From NCBI RefSeq assembly GCF_002838835.1, contig NZ_NHPP01000018.1, positions 1-64,000 of the forward strand: DNA of 64,000 bases. The letters are read 5' to 3'. Origin of the DNA: Siphonobacter sp. SORGH_AS_0500. GTDB lineage: Bacteria > Bacteroidota > Bacteroidia > Cytophagales > Spirosomataceae. The position numbers and the translations under genes are program-made. Below, one piece after another: positions 18,029-26,732 of this stretch; position 1 is the stretch's first letter, and every line of letters starts with the position of its first letter. The notes beneath the pieces were generated by a model, which worked only from the letters and a program-made list of their open reading frames with translations, was not told the origin of the DNA and made no database searches.

Positions 18029-19723
18029 ATGAAACATAAATTTTCTGTTCTACTAGTGCTGTCCAGCCTACTGCTGGTGAGCAATGCCTGTACTGATTTA
18101 AATGAAAACGTGTTGGACGAAAGCTTCAACCCGACTCTGACACCGCAAGAAACGGCAGATGGACTCATTGCTCCGGTATACGCTCTGTTACCCGAAATTT
18201 ATAAGCATACCAACTATTTTGCTTTACAGGAAATTTCTACGGACGAGGCTATTTTACCCTATCGGGGCGGTACCGACTGGGGAGACAATGGAATTTACCT
18301 CAACCTGCACGCTCACACAACCACGAGCACGGACCCCAACGTACGCACTACCTGGGATAACCTGGCAACGTCTATATCCCGGAGTATTGTAGCTATTAAT
18401 TCCCTGGCTACGCTGAACAGTGCCAATGCCAATATGTATAAGGCAGAAGCTCGGGGGATGCGGGCTTTTTATAACCTGCTGATGTTGGATTTATTCGGTA
18501 TTGCTTTCGTAAAAGACGACCCGAGGGAATATTCCAAAATCATTCGTGGGGACGAAGCTGTAAAGTACATTGAGAGTGAGTTTTTGGCGGTAGAAAATGC
18601 ATTACCCGCGAAGGCAAACGTAGCCGCTGGGCGACTGACGCAGGGAGCTGTTTGGGGATTATTAGCAAAATTGTACCTTAACGCGGCAGTTTATCGGAAT
18701 CGTTACGCGGATCAGTTCACCTTTACGGCGGAGGATATGGACAAGGTGATTTCGTATACTGACAAGGTCATTGCCTCGGGGCAGTATCAGTTGTCGAATG
18801 ATTACTTCGGAATTTTCGGCAATAACAACCATAATAACCCCGAGTTAATCTTTGCTGTAGATCAGCGTCCTGAATTAAACGGACATAACCGTTTGGCGTA
18901 TTTCTCGCTGTCGGGTGATCAGTTCCCGCTCGCAGCCTATCCCAGTGCAAACGGTACGGATGGCCCCGCTATAACGCCTGATTTTTACCGTACCTGGACT
19001 CAGGCCTACGGGAACGAAGATCCTAAACGCGATCCTCGTTTTTATCAGGAAAACATGAAAATTTATTCGAACGCAGCGGATACCTGCGTTTCGGCGGCGG
19101 ATTATAAGATCAACCGCGGGATTCTTCGGGGGCAGCAATATGGTCTACTTCGTGTAAACGGCGTTTTCTTGAAATGTGCCAACGGACAGTTTAAGGTTGG
19201 AAAACTCTATAACTCCAGCCGCAACCGTTCGGATTTACCCGTAAACTTCACGGAGCAGATCGATTTTACAACTGCCGGAAGTAATTACAGCACAGGGTAT
19301 CGCGTGGAAAAATACGAATTCAGCTCGTCGTCCAATACGGGTCGTAACCGTGGAGAAGCTGATATTTCTATCATTCGTCTGGCGGATATTTACTTGATGC
19401 GGGCGGAAGCGAAGCTTCGCAAAAGCAATGACGCGGCGGCAGCTTTGGCCGATGTAAACACGGTTCGGGCGGCTCGTAGTCTGACGCAGGCCCCGCCAGC
19501 TTTGACGGCCATGAATCTGGATTTACTTTTCCGCGAGCGAGGTTTTGAATTTTACTGGGAAATGCTTCGCCGTACGGATATGATTCGTTTTAATAAGTAC
19601 GAAGGTAGCTGGACTGAGAAGACCAACACGGATAAGCGTAAACGGATTTTCCCTATTCCGCAAACTGCCATTGACGGTGCCTCAAACCGGGCCGGTTACC
19701 TAATGCAGAACGAAGGTTACTAG
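18029..19723 (+). CDS. SusD/RagB-family nutrient-binding lipoprotein
   Basis: A 564-residue surface lipoprotein that caps the SusC barrel and binds its substrate. The lipobox is LVSNAC (Cys near 21), followed by TDLNENVLDESFNPT, a standard SusD N-terminus. The TPR-like region includes the ARGMRAFYNLLMLDLFG motif near residue 145. The C-terminal SusD domain has IIRLADIYLMRAEA, DVNTVRAARS and FRERGFEFYWEMLRRTDMIRF, all hallmark segments. The 10-base gap to susC shows co-transcription. No glycoside hydrolase follows directly; the nearest, a GH3 fusion at 20817, is separated by a HAD gene and probably has its own promoter. Confidence 0.95.
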   Translation: MKHKFSVLLVLSSLLLVSNACTDLNENVLDESFNPTLTPQETADGLIAPVYALLPEIYKHTNYFALQEISTDEAILPYRGGTDWGDNGIYLNLHAHTTTSTDPNVRTTWDNLATSISRSIVAINSLATLNSANANMYKAEARGMRAFYNLLMLDLFGIAFVKDDPREYSKIIRGDEAVKYIESEFLAVENALPAKANVAAGRLTQGAVWGLLAKLYLNAAVYRNRYADQFTFTAEDMDKVISYTDKVIASGQYQLSNDYFGIFGNNNHNNPELIFAVDQRPELNGHNRLAYFSLSGDQFPLAAYPSANGTDGPAITPDFYRTWTQAYGNEDPKRDPRFYQENMKIYSNAADTCVSAADYKINRGILRGQQYGLLRVNGVFLKCANGQFKVGKLYNSSRNRSDLPVNFTEQIDFTTAGSNYSTGYRVEKYEFSSSSNTGRNRGEADISIIRLADIYLMRAEAKLRKSNDAAAALADVNTVRAARSLTQAPPALTAMNLDLLFRERGFEFYWEMLRRTDMIRFNKYEGSWTEKTNTDKRKRIFPIPQTAIDGASNRAGYLMQNEGY

Positions 19724-19742
19724 AGACTTACAGCTAGTTTGA

Positions 19743-19812
19743 AAAGGTTAGATTTTGTTGGAGTGGATAAGGGCGTTTTCGTTCTCAAACACTCTAACAA
19801 AATCTAACCTTT
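19743..19812 (+). terminator. Large hairpin after susD
   Basis: 23-base arms (19743-19765 and 19790-19812) with one mismatch, arms beginning AAAGGTTAGATTTTGTT, 24-base loop, starting 20 bases after the susD stop. It may end the susCD transcript. The tail is not T-rich, so it could instead stabilise the RNA or be a repeat. Confidence 0.5.
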
Positions 19813-19907
19813 CTAAACACTACTCAAACCTCTCAAACTTCAACTCATTTCTATGGTGTACGCTGGGAAAATCTCTACCTTTACTGGACGAGCTTATTTT
19901 CTTTCCC

Positions 19908-20567
19908 ATGATAAAAACCGTGATTTTTGATATGGACGGGGTGATCGTTGACACCGAACCCGTGCACCGTTACGCCTTTTTCAAACATTTTAACGAGTTA
20001 GGCATTCACATTACTGACGAAGAATATTCGACGTTTACGGGTTTATCCACCCGAAATGTATATCAGGGTTTAAAAGCAAAATATAACCTGGCCGATGAAG
20101 TAGAGGCGATGATTCAGCGGAAGCGGTCTATTTTTAATGATGCTTTTGACGAAAAAGAGGACCTAGACCTGCTTGAAGGCGTACGTACATTGATTGAAGA
20201 TTTACATCAGCATGATTTTCAGTTAATTCTGGCTTCGTCAGCTTCGAAAGTAACCATTGCCCGTGTCTTCAAACGCTTTGGCTTGTCTCCTTACTTTACG
20301 CATATTGTCAGCGGAGAAGATTTCCCAAAATCAAAGCCCGATCCGGCCATCTTCGAGTATGCGGCTTCGCTTTCGGTAGCCCCTAAATCGCAATGCATCA
20401 TCATTGAAGATTCGACCAACGGTGTAAAAGCCGCCAAAGGAGCGGGGATTTACTGCGTGGGTTATAACAGTGAGCATTCCGAAATGCAGGATTTAAGTCT
20501 GGCCGACCAGGTGATTAATCATTTCTCGGAATTAAACGCCGAAAAAATACGAGCTATCGAACCGTAG
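19908..20567 (+). CDS. HAD-superfamily hydrolase, beta-phosphoglucomutase-like
   Basis: A 219-residue cytoplasmic HAD enzyme. The ATG at 19908 is chosen because the catalytic motif follows at once (IFDMDGVIVDTEPVH, nucleophile and acid/base Asp); the longer frame upstream runs through the hairpin region. Other motifs: LILASSAS (motif II Ser), a Lys in FPKSKPDPAIF (motif III), and IIEDSTNGVKAAKGAG (motif IV). The cap domain and the VDTEPVH segment place it in the beta-PGM/PGP-like subfamily, which isomerises or dephosphorylates sugar phosphates. Location next to susCD suggests a role in catabolising the imported sugar, but general phosphatase activity is equally possible. Confidence 0.85.
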   Translation: MIKTVIFDMDGVIVDTEPVHRYAFFKHFNELGIHITDEEYSTFTGLSTRNVYQGLKAKYNLADEVEAMIQRKRSIFNDAFDEKEDLDLLEGVRTLIEDLHQHDFQLILASSASKVTIARVFKRFGLSPYFTHIVSGEDFPKSKPDPAIFEYAASLSVAPKSQCIIIEDSTNGVKAAKGAGIYCVGYNSEHSEMQDLSLADQVINHFSELNAEKIRAIEP

Positions 20568-20594
20568 ATGTACAATTCATTACGTCTGTCAAAT

Positions 20595-20627
20595 AACTTC
20601 CCGAAAGTTTCAAACTTTCGGGAAGTT
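20595..20627 (+). terminator. Palindrome CTTCCCGAAAG family, copy 1 (likely terminator)
   Basis: Perfect 16-bp arms AACTTCCCGAAAGTTT / AAACTTTCGGGAAGTT around one base, 28 bases after the HAD gene. An almost identical palindrome occurs at 24268-24301, so this is a repeated element used as a terminator. Confidence 0.65.
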
Positions 20628-20677
20628 CCATTTTAGCCAAAGCTATTTATGGTATGAACTATTAAAATCTAGGCCGT

Positions 20678-20727
20678 GGCTGGTGTCCTCACCAGCCGCC
20701 ATCAAGTGTCTGGTGAGGACACCAGCC
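20678..20727. repeat. Palindromic repeat, GGCTGGTGTCC family, copy 2
   Basis: Perfect 18-base inverted arms GGCTGGTGTCCTCACCAG (20678-20695) and CTGGTGAGGACACCAGCC (20710-20727). Each arm can also fold on itself (CTGGTG/CACCAG). Related to 9691-9721. Confidence 0.65.
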
Positions 20728-20804
20728 AGGCTTGAGGCTTGAAGAATTACAAAATACCCATTCTTAAAACCCGCGTATTCTTCACCAAAATCAAGGGGAA
20801 CCCT

Positions 20805-20812
20805 TATTTTTG
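20805..20812 (+). promoter_or_regulatory. -7 element directly before the GH3 fusion gene
   Basis: TATTTTTG matches TAnnTTTG but ends only four bases before the ATG at 20817. If used, the transcript would start at or near the start codon. No clear -33 TTG. Confidence 0.35.
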
Positions 20813-20816
20813 ATGT

Positions 20817-23774
20817 ATGAAACGCTTCATTCCCCTGTGTGCGGCTGTACTGGCTTCACTTACCTCTTACGCTCAAAAACCTTTTCAGACGGGTAATCAA
20901 CACTGGGCCGATTCGGTTTTTGCCCGCCTGACGCTCGACGAGAAAATCGGGCAGTTGATGATGCCCCGTGCTAATTTTACTAATCAGGCTTACGACCAGG
21001 AAAAGCTGAAAGGCTGGGTTCGTGACTATAAAGTCGGTGGATTGGTATGGTTTGCCAATCAGCCCACGCGACAGACGGCCATGATCAACGAGTTACAGGC
21101 AATTTCAGCCGTACCGATGATGATGGGAGAGGATCTGGAATGGGGCCTTACCATGCGACTGGACAGTGCTGTTCGGTATCCGTACGCTCTGACGCTCGGA
21201 GCCATCCGGCAAAATGACGACTGGTTTTACCGTATGGGGAAACAGATTGGCGAGCAGTGCCGCCGGGCAGGCATACACATTAACTACGCTCCCGTGGCGG
21301 ATGTAAATAATAATCCGAATAACCCCGTCATCGGTTTTCGTTCGTTTGGGGAAAATCGGGAAGAAGTGCTTCGCAAAGCCAAAGCATACATGCGGGGCAT
21401 GCAGGATGCCGGGTTAATCACCTCGGCTAAGCACTTTCCTGGTCACGGCGATACGGATGTAGATTCTCACGCAGATTTACCCGTGATTAACCATTCCCGG
21501 ACCCGACTCGATTCGCTCGAATTATATCCCTTCCGGGAGTTAATTAAGCACGGTCTGAATGGCGTGATGATTGCTCACTTGAGCATTCCTGCTCTTGACC
21601 CTACGCCTAATCAGGCTTCGACGCTTTCCAGACCCATCGTAACCGATTTATTACGGAAGCAAATGGGTTTTGAAGGACTCATTTTTACGGATGCGATGGA
21701 GATGCAGGGCGTAGCCAAACATTATCCTCCGGGCGTAGCGGGCGTAAAGGCCTTATTAGCCGGAAATGACGTGCTGGAAACCTTCACGGATGTGCCCGTT
21801 ATGTTTCAGGCTATTAAAAAAGCTCTGGTTTCAGGAGAAATTTCCCAGGCCGATCTGGACGATAAAGTACATCGCATCTTGCGGGCTAAGGCTTGGTTAG
21901 GGCTGGATAAGTATCAGGCGGCTCCTTTAACTAACTTACTGCAAGACCTCAACAAGCCCACCGCCGAAGCTTTATCACGCCGAATGTCGGAAGCTAGTTT
22001 GACGGTATTGAAAAACGAAAATGGGACATTACCCATCAAAAATCTGGCTACGGCAAAAGTTGCCGCCATTAGTGTAGGAACGCCCGCCCAGGGACCTGTC
22101 AAACCAACGGCTTTTCAGGGCATGTTGATGAATTACCTGCCGGTAGATACCTTCCAGGTAGATATAAAATCGTCGGCTCAGCAATTACAAGCCATTAAGG
22201 ACAAGCTGGCTAAATATGATCTGGTAGTGGTAGCTCTGCACAGTCCGTTTTTACGCTCAGCCAATGCCTGGCCAGAGGCAAATCTGAAGCTGGCTCAGTC
22301 GTTTGTAGGCTTACCCAATGCCGCTTATCTGTTCTTCGGAAATCCTTACGTGTTGAATAAGTTACCCGGCATTGAAAAGTCAAAAGCTTTGGTAGTTACC
22401 TATCAGGAAACGACAGTCATGCAAGAGTTGGCTGCTCAGTTAGTAGGAGGGGGTATTGGAGCCAATGGGCAACTTCCAGTTACCGTGAATCAGGAGTTTA
22501 AGTTTGGAAATGGCTTACGGGTTGAACCACTGGGTCGTTTCAAATATGGAATGCCGGAATTAGCTGGAATAGATTCAAAAATACTGAATACCAAACTGGA
22601 TTCCATTGTCAATCAGGGGTTACAGGAGAAAGCCTATCCCGGAGCTTCGGTGGTGGTAGCGAAAAACGGAATGGTAATTTTTAAGAAAGCCTACGGAACG
22701 CAGACGTATGAAAGCAAACAACCCGTGCGGGAAACGGATTTATACGATCTGGCTTCGGTAACGAAAGTCAGCACGTCTATTCTGGCTCTGATGCGTTTGC
22801 AGGATGAGGGTAAATTCCGGCTGGATATGACGCTCGGCGAGTTTTTCCCGAAATGGAAGAACTCAAATAAGGGTAAGCTAAAAATGATTGACATCCTGAC
22901 CCACCAGTCGGGACTGAAAGCCTGGATTCCGTTCTGGATGACGGCTAGAGATTCAACGCGTGAAAGTGGCTGGAAACCCCGGACGTTTAGTAATGAGCAG
23001 AGTCGTCGTTATCCCATCGCCATTGCCGACCATTTATTTCTGCACCGTCGGTATCGTCGGGAGTTAATGCGTCAGATTGAAGAGTCTCCCGTAAATCCAA
23101 AACAGGGGTACGTCTACAGCGATCTTTCGTATTATCTCTATCCGCAGATTGTTGAGAAGATTACCGGAGAAAAATGGGAGGATTATCTGAAGAATACTTT
23201 CTATCGTCCGATGGGGGCTACGACCTTAACCTATAATCCCCGTGAACTATATGCATTGGATCGAATCGTACCGACGGAATATGATTCTTTATTTCGGAAA
23301 GAACTGATTCATGGTCGCGTACATGATGAAGGAGCAACCTTAATGGGAGGTATTTCTGGTCACGCGGGCTTATTTGGAGACGCCAATGATCTGGCGAAGT
23401 TATACCAGATGTATCTGAACGGAGGTATATACGGTAACCAGCGTTTTATCAGCGAAAAGACCATCAAACAATGGTCATCGTATCCATTCCCGGTTGAAAT
23501 TAATAGTCGTCGCGGCATTGGTTTTGATAAGCCTGATCGTAACAAACCCGGCCTCTCTGGACCTCCTTCTGCAAGTGCTGAAAGTTTTGGTCACTCAGGT
23601 TTCACCGGAACCTTTGTGTGGGTAGAGCCGAAAGAAAAGATGTTATACATTTTCCTGGCAAACCGGGTATATCCCACTCGTAACAACTCCAAAATCAGCA
23701 AACTTAATACCCGAACGCAGTTTGGTGAAATGATTTACGAAGCCATTCGTAAGTCGAACGTACCTGGATTTTAG
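20817..23774 (+). CDS. Two-domain exported enzyme: GH3 beta-N-acetylglucosaminidase-like plus class C beta-lactamase-like serine hydrolase
   Basis: A 985-residue protein with a signal peptide (ends near SYAQ). Residues ~25-370 are a family-3 glycoside hydrolase of NagZ type: SAKHFPGHGDTDVDSH supplies the His/Asp acid-base dyad, and GLIFTDAMEMQGV the nucleophile (Asp about 292). A GH3 C-terminal-like region (~380-560) follows. Residues ~590-985 are a beta-lactamase/esterase-type domain with SxxK (SVTK, Ser about 647), a YSDLSYY motif in the Tyr-x-Asn position, and HSGFTG as the third motif. The fusion occurs in many Bacteroidota and is thought to act on peptidoglycan or amino-sugar fragments; that role is by family, not shown here. 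Likely periplasmic. Confidence 0.9.
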   Translation: MKRFIPLCAAVLASLTSYAQKPFQTGNQHWADSVFARLTLDEKIGQLMMPRANFTNQAYDQEKLKGWVRDYKVGGLVWFANQPTRQTAMINELQAISAVPMMMGEDLEWGLTMRLDSAVRYPYALTLGAIRQNDDWFYRMGKQIGEQCRRAGIHINYAPVADVNNNPNNPVIGFRSFGENREEVLRKAKAYMRGMQDAGLITSAKHFPGHGDTDVDSHADLPVINHSRTRLDSLELYPFRELIKHGLNGVMIAHLSIPALDPTPNQASTLSRPIVTDLLRKQMGFEGLIFTDAMEMQGVAKHYPPGVAGVKALLAGNDVLETFTDVPVMFQAIKKALVSGEISQADLDDKVHRILRAKAWLGLDKYQAAPLTNLLQDLNKPTAEALSRRMSEASLTVLKNENGTLPIKNLATAKVAAISVGTPAQGPVKPTAFQGMLMNYLPVDTFQVDIKSSAQQLQAIKDKLAKYDLVVVALHSPFLRSANAWPEANLKLAQSFVGLPNAAYLFFGNPYVLNKLPGIEKSKALVVTYQETTVMQELAAQLVGGGIGANGQLPVTVNQEFKFGNGLRVEPLGRFKYGMPELAGIDSKILNTKLDSIVNQGLQEKAYPGASVVVAKNGMVIFKKAYGTQTYESKQPVRETDLYDLASVTKVSTSILALMRLQDEGKFRLDMTLGEFFPKWKNSNKGKLKMIDILTHQSGLKAWIPFWMTARDSTRESGWKPRTFSNEQSRRYPIAIADHLFLHRRYRRELMRQIEESPVNPKQGYVYSDLSYYLYPQIVEKITGEKWEDYLKNTFYRPMGATTLTYNPRELYALDRIVPTEYDSLFRKELIHGRVHDEGATLMGGISGHAGLFGDANDLAKLYQMYLNGGIYGNQRFISEKTIKQWSSYPFPVEINSRRGIGFDKPDRNKPGLSGPPSASAESFGHSGFTGTFVWVEPKEKMLYIFLANRVYPTRNNSKISKLNTRTQFGEMIYEAIRKSNVPGF

Positions 23775-23804
23775 AGGATAGTTAGGGCTTAATGATTAAT
23801 AGAG

Positions 23805-23839
23805 CATCCCGAAGACTGTATGGTTTTCGGGATGTTTTT
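23805..23839 (+). terminator. Terminator of the GH3 fusion gene
   Basis: CATCCCGAA (23805-23813) / TTCGGGATG (23826-23834) followed by TTTTT, 30 bases after the stop. Confidence 0.8.
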
Positions 23840-23913
23840 GTTTGAAGCCCTAGAAGAGAAGATGGATTGTAATCAGACTAATGCCTTTCGAGAAGTCTTA
23901 CTGCCGCTGCCAT

Positions 23914-24036
23914 CATAGTGCTGCCAGCGGAAAAGCTGGCAGCACTATGTTACGTCCTTTGGGAAATTGTAACCTATTGATTCACTAAATATTAGGTAAG
24001 ACCAAGGCAAAATGCTGCCAGCGGAAAAGCTGGCAG
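23914..24036. repeat. Palindromic repeat CTGCCAGCGGAAAAGCTGGCAG, two copies
   Basis: Copy one: perfect 15-base arms CATAGTGCTGCCAGC / GCTGGCAGCACTATG around GGAAAA (23914-23949). Copy two: CTGCCAGC / GCTGGCAG around the same GGAAAA (24015-24036). A degenerate relative lies at 63738-63797. The remaining bases from 23840 to 24267 hold nothing else I recognise. Confidence 0.65.
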
Positions 24037-24267
24037 TAATGGGATTCAGCTTTTTAAAACAGAAATCTCTATAACTAAGTCCCTACCATCATGGCCGGGC
24101 CACAGGGGTAGCGGAAAATAACAAGCTCTTGTCTCTACGAATGGGAAGCGAATAGTAACTTTAATTACAGTGAAGAAATCTGAAGCAAACTATAAAGTCG
24201 CTCTCTGCCATGTAGTCCAATCAGCTTTTGTGCTAGGGTAAAACACCACACACTCCCTCTAAAAAAG

Positions 24268-24301
24268 AACTTCCCGAAAGTTTCAAAACTTTCGGGAAGT
24301 T
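24268..24301 (-). terminator. Palindrome CTTCCCGAAAG family, copy 2 (likely terminator)
   Basis: Arms 24268-24283 and 24286-24301 are identical to the element at 20595-20627. Read leftward it lies 19 bases after the TolC stop and is followed by a TTCTTTTTT tail. Confidence 0.7.
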
Positions 24302-24319
24302 GATAAACAACTGACAACA

Positions 24320-25645
24320 CTATTTCACAATCTGGCTGCTTAGTCGGTATAATTCAATTTCAGACACCTTGGCGTTATACTGAGCCTGTAAAAGTCGAAT
24401 TTCGGCGGCTACGAAATTTCGCTGAGCTTCCCGTAATTCCAGTGGGGCAGCTACGCCAATTTTATACCGTTCCAGAGCAATGTTTACGTTCTGCTGAGCC
24501 GTTTTGGTGTTAATAGATTCGAGGTCGAGTAGATTAAGATTATTCCGGTAGTTTTCGTAAGCCTGCCGTAAACCCGACTCGACCTGTACTCGCAGATCTT
24601 CTTCCTGAAGCTTAATAATCTCCTCGTTGATTCGGGCTCCCTGAATGCGTCGATGCTGATTCAGCCCATCAAAAATAACGGCTGTTACCTGTACTCCTCC
24701 CGTAATGTTACCAACTGTACCACTTCTTACCCCGAAACCAGAACCGCCGTTTCGAAGTCGGTTATAAGTATATCCTCCCAGCAAATTTACATTGGGCCAC
24801 AGCAGAGCCTTCTGGTTCTTCACGTCCAGATTGGCAATGGTGCTGTTATGACGAGCCAGCATCAACTGAGGATTTTGTGATAAGGTTTGCTCTTTAAGGG
24901 TTTCGTAAATGAGGTCCCTGTTTACCAGTAAGGTATCCTGTGGGTTAAAATTGATGTCCAGCGATCGGGCCAGTAGCTGATTAAGCTGGGTTTTGGTATT
25001 GGTAAAGGACAATTGCTGGGCAATCAGGGTGGCTGTGTCGGCGTTGAAATCAACCTGTGCGGTCAGGTATTCCACTTTTGAACCCTGACCAATATCGTAG
25101 CGGTCTTTAGCCAGACGACGACGCTCCCGAGAGATGACCAGTGCATCTTCTAAAAAACGGGTCTGCTGTCCTTGTTGCACGGCGGCATAATACGCATTCG
25201 TAACCTGAGCAATCGTACTTTCGATGGTTACCTGAGCCTGAGATTCCCCCGCCCGAACGAGTTCTTCCAACCGATCTTTCGTAATGTACATACTTAAGCC
25301 ATCAAAGATGGTCCAGGTGGCCGTAAGATTGCCCTGAACGTTACGGTTGAAGACGCCCCGTTGGACAAGTGGAGGGCGTACCGCATCGAAAAATCGCTGA
25401 TTCGTGTAGTTAATCAAACCATTGGGTTGTACCACAGCTGTGACCAGCGGAAGCATACCCGCATTACCTCTGGTATTGTCATTTTCAGCCAGACGAACCT
25501 GGTTTTTAGCTACTTTAATCGCGTAGTTTTTATCTAAAGCGATGGTAATAGCATCTTCCAGCGTAAGATTTTCGGATACGGTCTGAGCAAAGAGAGAGAA
25601 ATTAATAGCAAAACAGCAGAGGAAATAGGCTATTCTTCGACGCAT
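24320..25645 (-). CDS. TolC-family outer-membrane protein
   Basis: A 441-residue outer-membrane channel protein with a signal peptide (ends near LFAQTVSE) and two OEP helical repeats. Typical segments are LTLEDAITIALDKNYAIKVAKNQV at the N-terminus, the paired long helices around ITNAYYAAVQQGQQTRFLEDAL and RYDIGQGSKVEYLTAQVD, and their second-half counterparts RYKIGVAAPLELREAQRN. No pump or adaptor gene is adjacent, so it is an orphan that could serve any of several exporters. It could in principle replace the interrupted channel of the RND operon at 8332. Full length. It ends at the repeated palindrome at 24268. Confidence 0.9.
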   Translation of the reverse strand: MRRRIAYFLCCFAINFSLFAQTVSENLTLEDAITIALDKNYAIKVAKNQVRLAENDNTRGNAGMLPLVTAVVQPNGLINYTNQRFFDAVRPPLVQRGVFNRNVQGNLTATWTIFDGLSMYITKDRLEELVRAGESQAQVTIESTIAQVTNAYYAAVQQGQQTRFLEDALVISRERRRLAKDRYDIGQGSKVEYLTAQVDFNADTATLIAQQLSFTNTKTQLNQLLARSLDINFNPQDTLLVNRDLIYETLKEQTLSQNPQLMLARHNSTIANLDVKNQKALLWPNVNLLGGYTYNRLRNGGSGFGVRSGTVGNITGGVQVTAVIFDGLNQHRRIQGARINEEIIKLQEEDLRVQVESGLRQAYENYRNNLNLLDLESINTKTAQQNVNIALERYKIGVAAPLELREAQRNFVAAEIRLLQAQYNAKVSEIELYRLSSQIVK

Positions 25646-25863
25646 GGAATTTTAATAGATTCGGGGGTTTCCAGAACGGAAAATAGGTAAATTATTCCCG
25701 TTGTTGGTCTCAATTCTCGTATAAAATACGACTACTTCTTACGAAGGTAACCGGGCAATGAGGGCACTTCAGATAATCTGAGATAAATCATGCAAAAGCC
25801 GCGACGAAGAAACGAAGCTAAAGGCTGATGGCACAAGAACTTAACTTTCCCTTACCGGGCCAT

Positions 25864-26322
25864 TCACAGTCCAATCAGGGTAGTGCTTTTTACCTCTTCC
25901 ATCACGAACGAACTACTCATGTGCGAGACGCTGCTCAGGACGCTCAGTTTACTTTGATAAAAGGTGTTATACGCTTCCATATCAGCGACGATTACTTTCA
26001 GTAAATAATCGAAATTACCGGATACGACGCTACATTCCAGCACCTCGGGTAGTTTTCGAATCGCTTCATTGAATTCCTGGAAACTTTCCTGACGCTGTTT
26101 ATCCAGGGTAACGAAGCAATACACCATCATCCCGCGACCAATCCGTTTCCGATCGACCAGAGCCACGTATTTTTCAATGATCTTCTGGTTTTCCAACTTC
26201 TTAATCCGGTCGTGAACGGGGGTAATACTTAAGTGAACACGTTCAGCTAATTCACGAACCGTGAGAAGAGCATTGTCCTGAAGAAGATTAAGTAACTGCC
26301 GGTCAATTGCATCCAGTTCCAT
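25864..26322 (-). CDS. Lrp/AsnC-family transcriptional regulator
   Basis: A 152-residue regulator: N-terminal helix-turn-helix (LDAIDRQLLNLLQDNALLTVRELAERVHLSITPVHDRIKKLE, about residues 2-45) and a C-terminal RAM ligand-binding domain with the VVSGNFDYLLKVIVAD segment. Members sense amino acids. It is divergent from alanine dehydrogenase at 26733, an arrangement seen in other bacteria where the Lrp-type protein (AldR/AlaR) activates or represses ald in response to alanine. The 410-base shared intergenic region must hold its operators. Confidence 0.92.
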   Translation of the reverse strand: MELDAIDRQLLNLLQDNALLTVRELAERVHLSITPVHDRIKKLENQKIIEKYVALVDRKRIGRGMMVYCFVTLDKQRQESFQEFNEAIRKLPEVLECSVVSGNFDYLLKVIVADMEAYNTFYQSKLSVLSSVSHMSSSFVMEEVKSTTLIGL

Positions 26323-26732
26323 GGCTTTTATAGATTTTGAAGGTTGAAATAAATGACTGTATTTTTAAAGTAAATCTCTACTGAAAAGTTATGAAATAAC
26401 AAAAATGACCTGCATCTGCAATCTTAAAGTGAGAAATAAATGATTAATAGGAAGCAAATAGGGTAAAAATGAACGTGCCGCTTTAGGGATAGCTGATCGA
26501 TGCTTTTAAAAAAGGGGTACTGAGGCACAGAAATTTTTTCGGTTTTTAAAAAGGAATAGCTTTGATAACAGTAAAATAAACGAAAATATAATAATAAATC
26601 AAAACAAATTTCTTATTTATTTGATGAATAGCGAAATCTATTCTGAATGCATGAATTTTGTAGTCACAACGGGTACTCGTTGCAGCATTCATTTCATTAG
26701 CAGACTTCCTCCAAATTAAACTTGTTACGATC
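26323..26732. promoter_or_regulatory. Divergent control region of the Lrp-type gene and ald
   Basis: An A+T-rich 410-base region. A plausible ald -7 element is TAGCTTTG at 26557-26564, leaving a leader of about 160 bases; its -33 is poor. I did not find a clear Lrp consensus palindrome by eye. Confidence 0.4.

Noticed and set aside
23914..24036. The two GGAAAA-loop hairpins as CRISPR repeats
   Set aside because: Only two copies of unequal length with a non-spacer-sized gap; palindromic REP-like structure explains them.
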